Positions 34,727-43,700 of a stretch of 64,000 nucleotides of DNA are shown piece by piece; position 1 is the first letter of the stretch, and every line of letters starts with the position of its first letter. The translations under genes and the position numbers were made by a program. Source of the DNA: an uncultured Arenicella sp. (GTDB lineage Bacteria > Pseudomonadota > Gammaproteobacteria > Arenicellales > Arenicellaceae); assembly GCA_938048185.1 (NCBI GenBank), contig CALIVT010000027.1:24253-88252 (forward strand), given 5' to 3'. Below the pieces are notes generated by a model, which ran no database searches, had not been told where the DNA came from, and worked only from the letters and a program-made list of their open reading frames with translations.

Positions 34727-37033
34727 ATGACCGTTAACCCATGGCACGAAATTAACTCGGAACAAGTATTGTTCATTGTCGACGCCGCGCATCAAGTCGA
34801 AGAACGTTTATTAATGCAATGGTTAACCAACACCAAGACTCAGGTATCTTACTCCGGCTCGGTGAGCCATTGCGTTGTTCCGATCGCGCACGACCCCGAA
34901 AAAATTGAAACGCAAGGCCTGGAAATGGCATTGCAGTTAGACGCCGCCGCCTTAGTGGTGCCGGTACGGGTTGTTTGGAAAACCCAGCTCGACGAAATTA
35001 ACGATAAACCGCGAGTAACAGATCTACTGCGTGGTAACCCGCGTCGCCCCAGCCAAAAGAAGGCGCAGCGCATCTTAGACGATGATCCGTCTCGCGCTTT
35101 ATGTATTATGGGTAAGCCTGCAACTCTCAGCGACTTGACCGCACGATACGAACAACGCCGAGGTATTTGGGCGGTAGACGCGGACCTAGCTGATTATGTG
35201 GCTGAGCAAGCGAGTCTAGCACTTGAAGTTGCCGAGCGCCGCTTGCGTGGCAGTCGCTATAAGGTGCCGCGGCAAGTCTCAAAAGAAGTGCGAGCCAGTA
35301 ATCGTTATAAGCAAGGTTTGCTTACTATTGCCGAGCAATCAGGCGAGACTGAAGAGTTTCTGCGCGCTAAAGCGCTACCGTACTTCAAAGAATTAGTCGC
35401 CACCCCACATAATTTTTGGCAAGACGTAGCGGGTGCGTTTAACCGCTGGGTGATTTCCTTAGGCTACGAGAACAAGCTTGTGGTAGACACTGAGAAGCTC
35501 GAGCGTTTTAGAAGCATTGTGCGCGAACACCCATCGGCGCTCTTATGGACTCATAAAACCCATATGGACGGCATCACCATGCAGTCTGTCTTATTTGAGC
35601 ATGATTTTCCGCCACCACACACCATGGGTGGTATCAACATGGCGTTTGCCGGAGTCGGCTTTTTAGCGAGAAATTCCGGCGCAATTTTTATTCGTCGCTC
35701 GTTTCAAGATAACGCTCTGTATAAACTGGTCTTGCGTGAATATTTATCATATTTACTCGAGAAGCGTTTCCCACTTACTTGGTCGTTTGAAGGCACGCGC
35801 TCGCGGGTTGGTAAATTAATGCCGCCGCGCTACGGCATGCTTAAATACGTGATGGACGCCATGCAGGCTTCCAGTGCGGACGATTTACATTTGATTCCGG
35901 TCGCGATTAACTATGACATGAATAACGATGTCAAAGATTACGCCGCTGAGCAAAGTGGTGCGATCAAGCGGCCCGAATCTCTCAGTTGGTTCATTTCCTA
36001 CCTGCGCAGAATGCGTCAGCCTCTGGGGCGCATCTATGTGGACTTCGGTGAGCCCGTCGTGGTCAAGAAATCCAGTTTCTATGACGACCCGTTAGCCTTA
36101 CAGAAAACCGCATTTAAGATTGGTGTAGAAGCCAATCGAGTAACGCCAATTACATTAACATCTCTGATGTGCTTATCTTTATTGGGGGCGGCACCGCGCG
36201 CTCAAACGATTGAAGAGCTCAGAGATAATATGGACGATCTACGTAATTGGTCGAAGGAGCGGGACATTCGTTTTACCAGTGATTTTGATGATGATAATCA
36301 AAGCCACATGCAAGAGCTCATTACACACGTGGTGAATTCTCAGTTGATTAATCGTTATGACGAAGGGCCCGAGACGGTCTATGCCGTGGCGGCAGATAAA
36401 CACGCAATGGCGAGTTACTATCGCAATACCATCGTCCATCACTTTGTTAATAAATCGATAGCAGAGCTCAGTTTGATTGAGGCCGCGAACTCGTCAGGGC
36501 CGGCGATTGATGCTTTTTTCTCTCAAGCTGATCACCTAAAAGACATGTTTAAGTTTGAATTCTTCTACGAGCCCAGTGACGAATTTCACGCAAATATTAA
36601 AAAGGAACTGACGTTCTTTGATTCTGACTGGGAGCAAAAAATGGACAGCCGTGAATACGTATTAAGTTTACTGCGCAGCATGAAGCCGTTGGTATCTCAT
36701 TGCAGCTTGAAACCATATATTGAAGCGTATCGCATTGTTGCTGATGTCTTCGCTGGTTTAAAAAACGACGAGACGCTAGACGAAAAGAGCTTAACCTCTG
36801 CCGCGTTTAAATACGGTAATCAAGCTTACTTACAACGACGTATCAGCAGCCGTGCGTCGATCGGTCAAATATTGTTCAGTAACGGCTATAAACTGTTAGA
36901 CAGTTATGGTTTGGTTGATGCCGGTGCGCCTGATTTGGTTGAGCGCCGTAAAAAGGTCAGTAAAGACTTGCGCGTGTTGTCGCACAGGGTTGAGCAGATT
37001 CGCGCGCTGAGTATGCCAACTGAACTAGATTGA
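34727..37033 (+). CDS. plsB: Glycerol-3-phosphate 1-O-acyltransferase
   Basis: This 768-residue PlsB-type GPAT, close to the E. coli length of about 807, acylates position 1 of glycerol-3-phosphate at the inner membrane. Block I THKTHMDG (HxxxxD) is near residue 278, block II GAIFIRRSF near residue 323 and block III SFEGTRSRVGK near residue 354. Block IV, LIPVAINYD, is near residue 389. The N-terminal half is a helical regulatory region and the C-terminal third is helical with no known motif. It is coupled to the fusion gene upstream by a 3-base gap and followed by gpsA after 19 bases. Confidence 0.9.
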   Translation: MTVNPWHEINSEQVLFIVDAAHQVEERLLMQWLTNTKTQVSYSGSVSHCVVPIAHDPEKIETQGLEMALQLDAAALVVPVRVVWKTQLDEINDKPRVTDLLRGNPRRPSQKKAQRILDDDPSRALCIMGKPATLSDLTARYEQRRGIWAVDADLADYVAEQASLALEVAERRLRGSRYKVPRQVSKEVRASNRYKQGLLTIAEQSGETEEFLRAKALPYFKELVATPHNFWQDVAGAFNRWVISLGYENKLVVDTEKLERFRSIVREHPSALLWTHKTHMDGITMQSVLFEHDFPPPHTMGGINMAFAGVGFLARNSGAIFIRRSFQDNALYKLVLREYLSYLLEKRFPLTWSFEGTRSRVGKLMPPRYGMLKYVMDAMQASSADDLHLIPVAINYDMNNDVKDYAAEQSGAIKRPESLSWFISYLRRMRQPLGRIYVDFGEPVVVKKSSFYDDPLALQKTAFKIGVEANRVTPITLTSLMCLSLLGAAPRAQTIEELRDNMDDLRNWSKERDIRFTSDFDDDNQSHMQELITHVVNSQLINRYDEGPETVYAVAADKHAMASYYRNTIVHHFVNKSIAELSLIEAANSSGPAIDAFFSQADHLKDMFKFEFFYEPSDEFHANIKKELTFFDSDWEQKMDSREYVLSLLRSMKPLVSHCSLKPYIEAYRIVADVFAGLKNDETLDEKSLTSAAFKYGNQAYLQRRISSRASIGQILFSNGYKLLDSYGLVDAGAPDLVERRKKVSKDLRVLSHRVEQIRALSMPTELD

Positions 37034-37052
37034 AAACCCCGAGGAGTTTGCG

Positions 37053-38057
37053 ATGAAAAAATTAAAGGTTGGCTTGATCGGTGGCGGTTCATGGGGCACG
37101 ACGGTCGCGTCTTTAGTAGCGCGCAACACCGACATTTCAATGTGGGCTAGAAGCGAAGACACCGTCAAAGAAATTAATAAGAAACACACGAATAAGAAAT
37201 ACCTACCGGGCGCCGTTTTACCTAAGAATTTAGTGGCTCATCATGATCTAGAAAGCGTGGTCGCGGGCGCCGACGTGTTGGTGATGGGAGTGCCATCAAA
37301 CTCGTTTCGCGAAGTACTCAAAAGTCTGGCCCCATTTCTGCGCCCCTGGGTGCCTGTGGTTAGTTTGACTAAGGGCTTGGAACGCGGCACCGATCTGCGT
37401 ATGACCGAGATTGTTGAGGCCGAGCTCCCCGGACACCCGGTGGGTGTGTTGACTGGTCCAAACCTTGCCCGAGAAATAATGGCGGGACAAGCAGCCGCTA
37501 GCGTTATCTCAATGGACGATGAGATTATCGTTAAAGAGTTGCAGAAGGTTTTTAATAGCGGTGTGTTTCGCGTTTACACAAATAACGACGTAATCGGGTG
37601 TGAACTCGGTGGCGTGTTGAAGAACATCATCGCGATTGCGGTGGGTATGGGCATCGGGCTCGGCGCAGGCGATAACACGCGCTCGGCTTTGATTACCCGC
37701 GGCTTAGCCGAAGTTACCCGCTTAGGCGTTGCGCTAGGCGGCAGAGCTGAGACGTTCTCAGGGTTGACTGGCATGGGTGACATGTTAGCCACGTGTATTA
37801 GTTCGCAAAGTCGCAACCATCATGTCGGGGTCGAGCTTGGCAAGGGCCGCTCTATCGATGAAATTATTGAGGCTATGGTCATGGTCGCGGAAGGAGTCAA
37901 GAGTGCGCCGACCGTTATAAAGCTGGCTGATAAGTACGATATCGAAATGCCGATAGCGCATGATGTGCACGAAGTTATCGCCGGTCGTTTATCCGCAGAG
38001 CAAGCGTTTTATGGCCTGCTGAAACGCCGTGTTGGGGCAGAGATAGACCCGGACTAA
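37053..38057 (+). CDS. gpsA: NAD(P)-dependent glycerol-3-phosphate dehydrogenase
   Basis: This 334-residue cytoplasmic enzyme reduces dihydroxyacetone phosphate to sn-glycerol-3-phosphate, the substrate of the preceding PlsB. The Rossmann motif GLIGGGSWGTTVASLV is at residues 7-22. Catalytic and signature blocks are LTKGLERGTDLRM, LTGPNLAREIMAG near residue 134 with catalytic-region residues, ELGGVLKNIIAIAVGMGIGLGAGDNTRSALITRG near residue 190 containing the conserved Lys and the substrate-binding segment, and GLTGMGDMLATC. A strong ribosome site (GAGGAG) lies before ATG 37053. It completes the acyltransferase operon. Confidence 0.95.
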   Translation: MKKLKVGLIGGGSWGTTVASLVARNTDISMWARSEDTVKEINKKHTNKKYLPGAVLPKNLVAHHDLESVVAGADVLVMGVPSNSFREVLKSLAPFLRPWVPVVSLTKGLERGTDLRMTEIVEAELPGHPVGVLTGPNLAREIMAGQAAASVISMDDEIIVKELQKVFNSGVFRVYTNNDVIGCELGGVLKNIIAIAVGMGIGLGAGDNTRSALITRGLAEVTRLGVALGGRAETFSGLTGMGDMLATCISSQSRNHHVGVELGKGRSIDEIIEAMVMVAEGVKSAPTVIKLADKYDIEMPIAHDVHEVIAGRLSAEQAFYGLLKRRVGAEIDPD

Positions 38058-38111
38058 CCCATTTTCAGGGCACGCGGGCTCTAAAATTGGCTGACTGAGC
38101 CAGAACCTCTA

Positions 38112-38141
38112 AATCTCACAAAATTTTACTTTTGCGAGATT
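38112..38141. other. 12-bp imperfect inverted repeat between gpsA and KAS III gene
   Basis: AATCTCACAAAA (38112-38123) and TTTTGCGAGATT (38130-38141) pair at 11 of 12 positions with a 6-base loop TTTTAC. It lies about 55 bases after the gpsA stop and 70 bases before the KAS III start. It may terminate the lipid operon or be a regulator-binding site for the downstream gene. No T tract follows. Confidence 0.45.
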
Positions 38142-38209
38142 GTGTCTAGTCGGCAAATATGCCTAGTGTCATTATGTTTCCTCATTTTAATCATTCTGAA
38201 GGAAATATT

Positions 38210-39268
38210 ATGAACGAAATTAATTACCAACTCCTGCAACAGGTGCATCAACTCAAACCAATTATTAAGACTCAAATGATTGGTGTTGGCACGTATCTAC
38301 CTGATTATAAAGTCTCTTCTGAAGACTTGATGAAGGACATTGATACTGAAAAGAGATACGGTATGCCGTACGACTGGATGTCTACTGAGATGGGTATTCT
38401 AGAGCGTAGAATGGTAAGCGAAGATCAATCGCCATCTGACTTGGCGGTTAAAGCGGCCCAAAAAGCGCTAGACTCGTGTCCAGAATTGAACCCGGACTTA
38501 ATCAACGCCGTGATTTTCTGCGGCATTGAACGAGATATGCCAGAACCCGCCACCGCACACGTAATACAGCGGGCTCTTGGTTTACGCGCGGACCATGTGT
38601 TTGACGTTGCGAACGCCTGTTTTGGTTTTCTTGAAGGCCTCAAGCTCGCGTCATGTTTGGTCGAATCAGGAATGATCGAATATGGCATTGTGGTTACCGG
38701 TGAGGTGTCGACTAAAATGTCGCGCCGAGTTGTCGAGCAGTTAAAAAAAGGCATTTCCAAAGATGCCGCAAAACACCTTTGGGGCATGCTCTCGGTGGGT
38801 GATGCGGGAGGCGCGATAATTGTCGGCCATTCGAGGAGCGGTAAGTCGGGGTTTATGAAATTCAGCCAAAAGAGCCAAAGTAAACACGTTAATTTGTGCC
38901 AGTACAAGTGGCGCGACGATGGTGATGTCGAGGCTCACATGAACATGGCTCAAATAGTCGCGCGTGGGCTCAAGCTTAACAAGCAGATATATCACGAAAC
39001 GTTAGCTGAACTCGGCTGGGATGGCGTTGATTGGGCAATTGCTCATCAGACTGGGAGAACTGCGTTTGAGCACGCGGTGAACCTACATGGCATCGATAAA
39101 CGCAAAATTATGAAAACTTATCCAAAGTTGGGGAATATCACGACCGCAACGCTCCCGATGAGCTTCCATAAGCTAAAAAGTTCTGCTAGCCTAAGAACTG
39201 GAGATAAAATTGGTGGCCTATTTGCAGGATCAGGTTTGGTTGCCGGTCAATTTGGATATGTAGTGTAG
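38210..39268 (+). CDS. KAS III/thiolase-superfamily condensing enzyme
   Basis: This 352-residue ketoacyl synthase of the FabH/OleA type carries out Claisen condensation of an acyl thioester. The triad is complete: Cys137 in ANACFGF, His279 in AHQTG and Asn309 in LGNITTATLP. The start is ATG 38210 with GAAGGA upstream; the open frame from 38159 adds 17 residues without support. It is not beside fab genes, so a role in special lipids, signalling molecules or hydrocarbon synthesis is more likely than basic fatty acid synthesis. The adjacent membrane-anchored regulator 59 bases downstream is probably co-transcribed. The product is unknown. Confidence 0.85.
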   Translation: MNEINYQLLQQVHQLKPIIKTQMIGVGTYLPDYKVSSEDLMKDIDTEKRYGMPYDWMSTEMGILERRMVSEDQSPSDLAVKAAQKALDSCPELNPDLINAVIFCGIERDMPEPATAHVIQRALGLRADHVFDVANACFGFLEGLKLASCLVESGMIEYGIVVTGEVSTKMSRRVVEQLKKGISKDAAKHLWGMLSVGDAGGAIIVGHSRSGKSGFMKFSQKSQSKHVNLCQYKWRDDGDVEAHMNMAQIVARGLKLNKQIYHETLAELGWDGVDWAIAHQTGRTAFEHAVNLHGIDKRKIMKTYPKLGNITTATLPMSFHKLKSSASLRTGDKIGGLFAGSGLVAGQFGYVV

Positions 39269-39327
39269 GCTTGGATACGCTCTGATAATTTGGATATTTA
39301 GTTAGAATTTAGGAGTGATTAGCGTCG

Positions 39328-40266
39328 ATGAGTATATATTTTGTACCTGCATTAGCGAGTCTATTGTTTAAGTTGTTTGTGTTGGCCTATGTCCTTAGAG
39401 GGGGCAAGGTTTCAATTGTCTTCTTATCATTGATAGTGGTCTTTGCCGCACATAACGCCATAGAAATTTTTGGTTATTTTCAATTTGTGAATGGCGTCGT
39501 CGGCGATGTGTTTCTTCGGCTTTACTACGTGGCGACAGTCTTCACTATTTTGTATATTTTGCTGCATGGATTGTCAGTTAGTGTGGTTGAAAGCAGATCA
39601 TTAACAACGACTTTGGTTACGGCCTCAACCGTGCTCTCAAGCCTGATTTTATTTACTGACCTGATTGTTTCAGGGCAGTATTCGATTGGCTACACAGTGA
39701 GCGCGGTTAAAGGCCCATATTATTGGCTGTTTGCAAGTTATATACTCGTCTTCCTTAGCTGTAATTTTGCCGCGCTTTTCTATGGCTACGGCAAGGCGAA
39801 ATCGCGTTTAGACTCGGTTCGCTGTGTGCATAGCCTCTTTGCCCTCACGCCGGTAATGCTGGTGTTTATGGTCGCGACTATCCTCAAAATCGCTGATGTG
39901 GGTATTAATGCAACGGGTATGGTCCCGATCGCGACGGCTATCTTTTTGGCAATTGTGTTAAGGACCGAAGCTAAGCATAAGTTATCAGACCTGAGACGGC
40001 TTATGCCGCTATCTATGGAGCGCGCTACCTCTAATCAGTTTATGGATTTACTCGATGGTTATATTAATAACAGTAATCAAACTAATGCGTATAAGACTCT
40101 GCAGGCCGGGATTGAACGAGAGATCGTCTGCTACAGTCTGAAGAAGTGTAATAACAACGTCAGCCACGCAACCAAGATGATGGGTTTAACTAATCGAAGC
40201 ACGCTGTATTCAATGATGAACCGCCTAGACATTGATATGAGTGAGTTAAAGAAAGAGCAAGCTTAA
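39328..40266 (+). CDS. Seven-helix membrane protein with Fis-type DNA-binding domain
   Basis: In this 312-residue protein, residues 1-212 form about seven hydrophobic helices (roughly 4-22, 29-49, 60-83, 93-114, 129-153, 167-187 and 192-211). They resemble the 7TM input region found at the N-terminus of some histidine kinases, including the PYYWLFASYILVF motif region. No kinase or cyclase domain follows. After a linker, residues about 258-304 form a Fis/NtrC-type helix-turn-helix (EREIVCYSLKKC, then VSHATKMMGLTNRSTLYSMM). The likely role is a one-component transcription factor held in the membrane. Its pairing with the KAS III gene suggests it senses a lipid-like product. Confidence 0.78.
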   Translation: MSIYFVPALASLLFKLFVLAYVLRGGKVSIVFLSLIVVFAAHNAIEIFGYFQFVNGVVGDVFLRLYYVATVFTILYILLHGLSVSVVESRSLTTTLVTASTVLSSLILFTDLIVSGQYSIGYTVSAVKGPYYWLFASYILVFLSCNFAALFYGYGKAKSRLDSVRCVHSLFALTPVMLVFMVATILKIADVGINATGMVPIATAIFLAIVLRTEAKHKLSDLRRLMPLSMERATSNQFMDLLDGYINNSNQTNAYKTLQAGIEREIVCYSLKKCNNNVSHATKMMGLTNRSTLYSMMNRLDIDMSELKKEQA

Positions 40267-40335
40267 GGTTGGGTTCAGTGTGTTTTTAAGTCTGTGCTTT
40301 GCGTCCAGCGTTAATACGACTAACGGGGTCGCTGT

Positions 40336-40710
40336 TTGAAGCAGTGCAATGCTTGTGGCAAGTGCTGCGTAAAATATGGTGGTGGAAGATTGTCCGCATC
40401 TGATGAAGATCTTGCCTTATGGGAGAGTCTTCGTCCAGACATCGCTGAGTATATTCGCGATGGTAAAATTTGGTTCAGCCCGAACAGCGGTGAGTTGATT
40501 GAGCGCTGCCCATGGTTAAAAAAGGACAGTAATTCGAGTCGTTACCTGTGTGAGATTTATCTTGATCGTCCGGAGGACTGCCGAGTTTATCCAGCGAATG
40601 TCAGCGATATGGTTGCAGATGAATGCGAGATGCTAGAGCCAGTCGACCATAGTGATCTAAGGCGTGCGCAGGCCGCACTCGAAAAAATAATGGTTGAGGA
40701 GTCTCGGTAG
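40336..40710 (+). CDS. YkgJ-family cysteine-cluster protein
   Basis: This 124-residue small cytoplasmic protein has the N-terminal CNACGKCC motif (residues 4-11) and further Cys residues at ERCPW, YLCEIY and DRPEDCRVYP, the pattern of the YkgJ/Fe-S or zinc-cluster family (CxxCxxCC). The role of this family is not well established; some members are linked to metal handling. It starts with TTG 40336; no in-frame ATG exists before the Cys motif. It is 69 bases after the 7TM-Fis gene and convergent with the RND operon. Confidence 0.85.
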   Translation: MKQCNACGKCCVKYGGGRLSASDEDLALWESLRPDIAEYIRDGKIWFSPNSGELIERCPWLKKDSNSSRYLCEIYLDRPEDCRVYPANVSDMVADECEMLEPVDHSDLRRAQAALEKIMVEESR

Positions 40711-40772
40711 CAGGAAAATACCGATAATGTAGCTCTACGATCACCCCAGCATTATAAATTGGCTGCCCCGGC

Positions 40773-40796
40773 CTGCGGCCGCTCGTTAGGCCGCAG
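40773..40796. other. Stem-loop spanning the stop codon of the last RND gene
   Basis: CTGCGGCC (40773-40780) and GGCCGCAG (40789-40796) form a perfect 8-bp GC-rich stem with an 8-base loop. The loop holds the stop codon of the minus-strand RND gene. It lies between convergent genes, as a terminator would, but no T tract follows on either strand. It may stabilise the 3' end of the transcript. Confidence 0.55.
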
Positions 40797-43700
40797 CTTG
40801 GGGATCCGATTTACGGTACCAACCGAGCAGTGCTCTAAACCATCTTCGTATCGCGTGCTTTATCGAGCGGCCTACTAAGTAATTTACGGGTGTGATAACC
40901 AAGGTGATGATGGTTGCAAAGATAATGCCAAAACCTAAGGATGCGGCCATTGGTATCAACGCTTGCGCCTGAGTACTTTGATTTAACATCAGTGGCAGTA
41001 AGCCTACAAAGGTCGTTAACGACGTTAACATCACGGGGCGAAACCGCGTTTCACCAGCGGTGAGCACGGCATCCATGACGGGCATGCCTTCACTGCGTTT
41101 TTTATTTATATAGTCGACTAATACTAAGCTGTCGTTAACCACAATGCCGGTCAGGCCCAATATGCCCATAATACTGAGCATCGAGAAAGCCAGCCCCATT
41201 ATGTAGTGGCCGATAATGGCGCCAACAATTGCTAACGGAATAATCGACATGACGACAATCGGTTGTCCAAAAGATTTAAACGGAATCGCCAGTAGGGCGT
41301 ATATGAGTACAATTACCAGTAGAAAGCCGAGTAGGAAGCTGGCATTGGCTTCGTCCTCGGTCTCTGCTTGCCCCGCCATTTTGTAGGTAATGTCGGGTTC
41401 ATACAAAAAAAGTTCGTTAAGAAATTTTGTCAAATCAGCGCGTATTACTTTTATGTCGTACTCGTTGATATCTATATTGGCGCTTACCGTTACGGCGCGG
41501 CGTTGGTTTTCTCGGTAAATTGCATTCGCCGCTTGTGATGGAATTAGGTCGGCCAACTCGAAAAGCGGAATCGTGGTGTCGCTATTGGGTGTATTGATTG
41601 GGATATTGTTGACGTCGGTAATCGACGAACGCGCGTTCAGTGGATAGCGAACCATGACTTTAATTTCTTCGTAACCGCGCTGAATGCGTTGAGCTTCAAA
41701 CCCGAATAGTGCCTGACGGACCTGTGAGGCAATATCGTCTTGCGTTAATCCTAGAGTATTCGCCAGCGGTTTGATATCAAGTTTCAGTTCCTCCTTGCCG
41801 CTTGAAAGGTTGTCTTGAATATCAAAAACACCAGGATAACTGCGCAAATACTCGCGAATTTCGTCCTTTATTCTAGCGATACTTTGAACGTTTGACCCGT
41901 ATAAAGCGACGGAAAGCGGCGGCCCAAAATCATTAAACGTAGAGGATAAGCTTAACTTTTCGGCCCCAGGAACATCGCCTATGCGTTGTCGTAGCTGGTC
42001 TTGAACTTTACGAATTGAGAAGCCGGGTGGTAAGCCGTTGTCACCCTGAACAAATTCCATGATGACCATGCCATTATTATTGCCGAATCTTGGTCCGGAC
42101 GGGCTAAACGATAATCCGGCTATTGAAATAATGTACCTGAAGTAAGACTCTCCAGTTTCTGGATCGGCGTGTTCTTCAGCTAATTCGCCCGCGATATCCA
42201 CCATGCGAAGAATATGGCCTTTAGTGGTGTCATAACCGGTGGTGGCTGGCATGGTCAGAGTGACATAAATTGCATTGTCTTCGAATTCGGGGAAAAACGA
42301 GCTGCGCAACCAACCGGACGTCATTGACACGACGGTAACGACAAATACCGCGAAGGCGGTCACCAAGGTAATGGTTTTATTGGAGATGCAGACATCTAAA
42401 AATGGGCGATAGACCTTGATGATTGCGTTTTCAAAACCACGTGAGAACCGTTGCTGAATTCGGCCTAGGCCTCGTATGTCGCTTTCATCACGTGGCTTAA
42501 TTGTGCTCATGTGCGAAGGCAGAATTAATTTTGACTCGATAAGCGAGAAGGCCAAGACCGGAATTACCACCAGCGGTATTTGGGCTGCTAAGTTCGATAG
42601 CGCACCTTCAACTAATAATAGTGGTGAGAACGCAACCATGGTTGTAATGACGCCAAAGGTAACGGGTACAGCAACTTCTTTAGTGCCATAAAGGGCGGCG
42701 TCGGCGGGCGCCATACCATTTCGTTGGTGGCGATAGATATTTTCGCCAGTCACAATCGCATCATCGACGACGATGCCAAGTACGAGTAAAAACGCGAACA
42801 TAGTGAGCATGTTCATCGTTAGTCCGAGCAGCGGCATCATTGCTAGGCCGCCGAGGAAACACACCGGTATACCAAGGCCAACCCAAAGCGCGACGGCGGG
42901 ACGCAGGAACAATGAGAGCAATATTAAGACTAGAATTCCGCCTTGAATCGCACTTGAAATCAGCGTCGAGAGTCGGTCTTCTACTACTTCCGAGGTGTTT
43001 CCATAGGTGCCGAGTTTTAGGCCTTGAGGTAGAGTGTCTTGATAGTCGTCGATAAACTTCAATACCTTATCGGCTATCTCAATGGTACTTTGTGAACCGA
43101 CTCGGTAGGCTTCAACGGTGATTGCTGGCAGACCCGCGTATTGAGTTTCTACTCGCAGAAGCTCATAGCCGTCGACGACCTTTGCAAGGTCGCGAATATA
43201 CAAAACACGATCCCCTGAGTTAAACACCGGAATGGCCTCAAACTCCTTTTTCGAATAGGACTGACCGTTGGTGCGAACCAGGATGTCGCCATCGCGAGTG
43301 CGCAAATTGCCGGCCGAAATGTCTATCGCGTTGCGCTGAATCGCGGTGCCGATATCGGCTAGTGTTAGGCCGTATTGTTGTAGAACTTCTGGTGCCACCT
43401 CTACCTGAAATTCGCGTTGCGGGGCTTGCACATCACCTACTTGGGTAATACCGTCAACCTGCAGCAGCGCCTCACGCATATCCGAAGCGCTTTGAAATAA
43501 TAGATCGTAGCCGACATCGCCGTAGACCGCCACACCCACCACTTGAATTGGAATATCGGCAAGGTCGATTACGGGGCGCTCAGCGTCTACCGGTAGCGTG
43601 CTTAAGGCGTCTACGCGATTTTTCACATCGCTAAGCAGCTCCTTGTCGTCGTAGCCTGATTGAACTTCAACCGACACCGTAGAAACACCCTCGGATGAAC

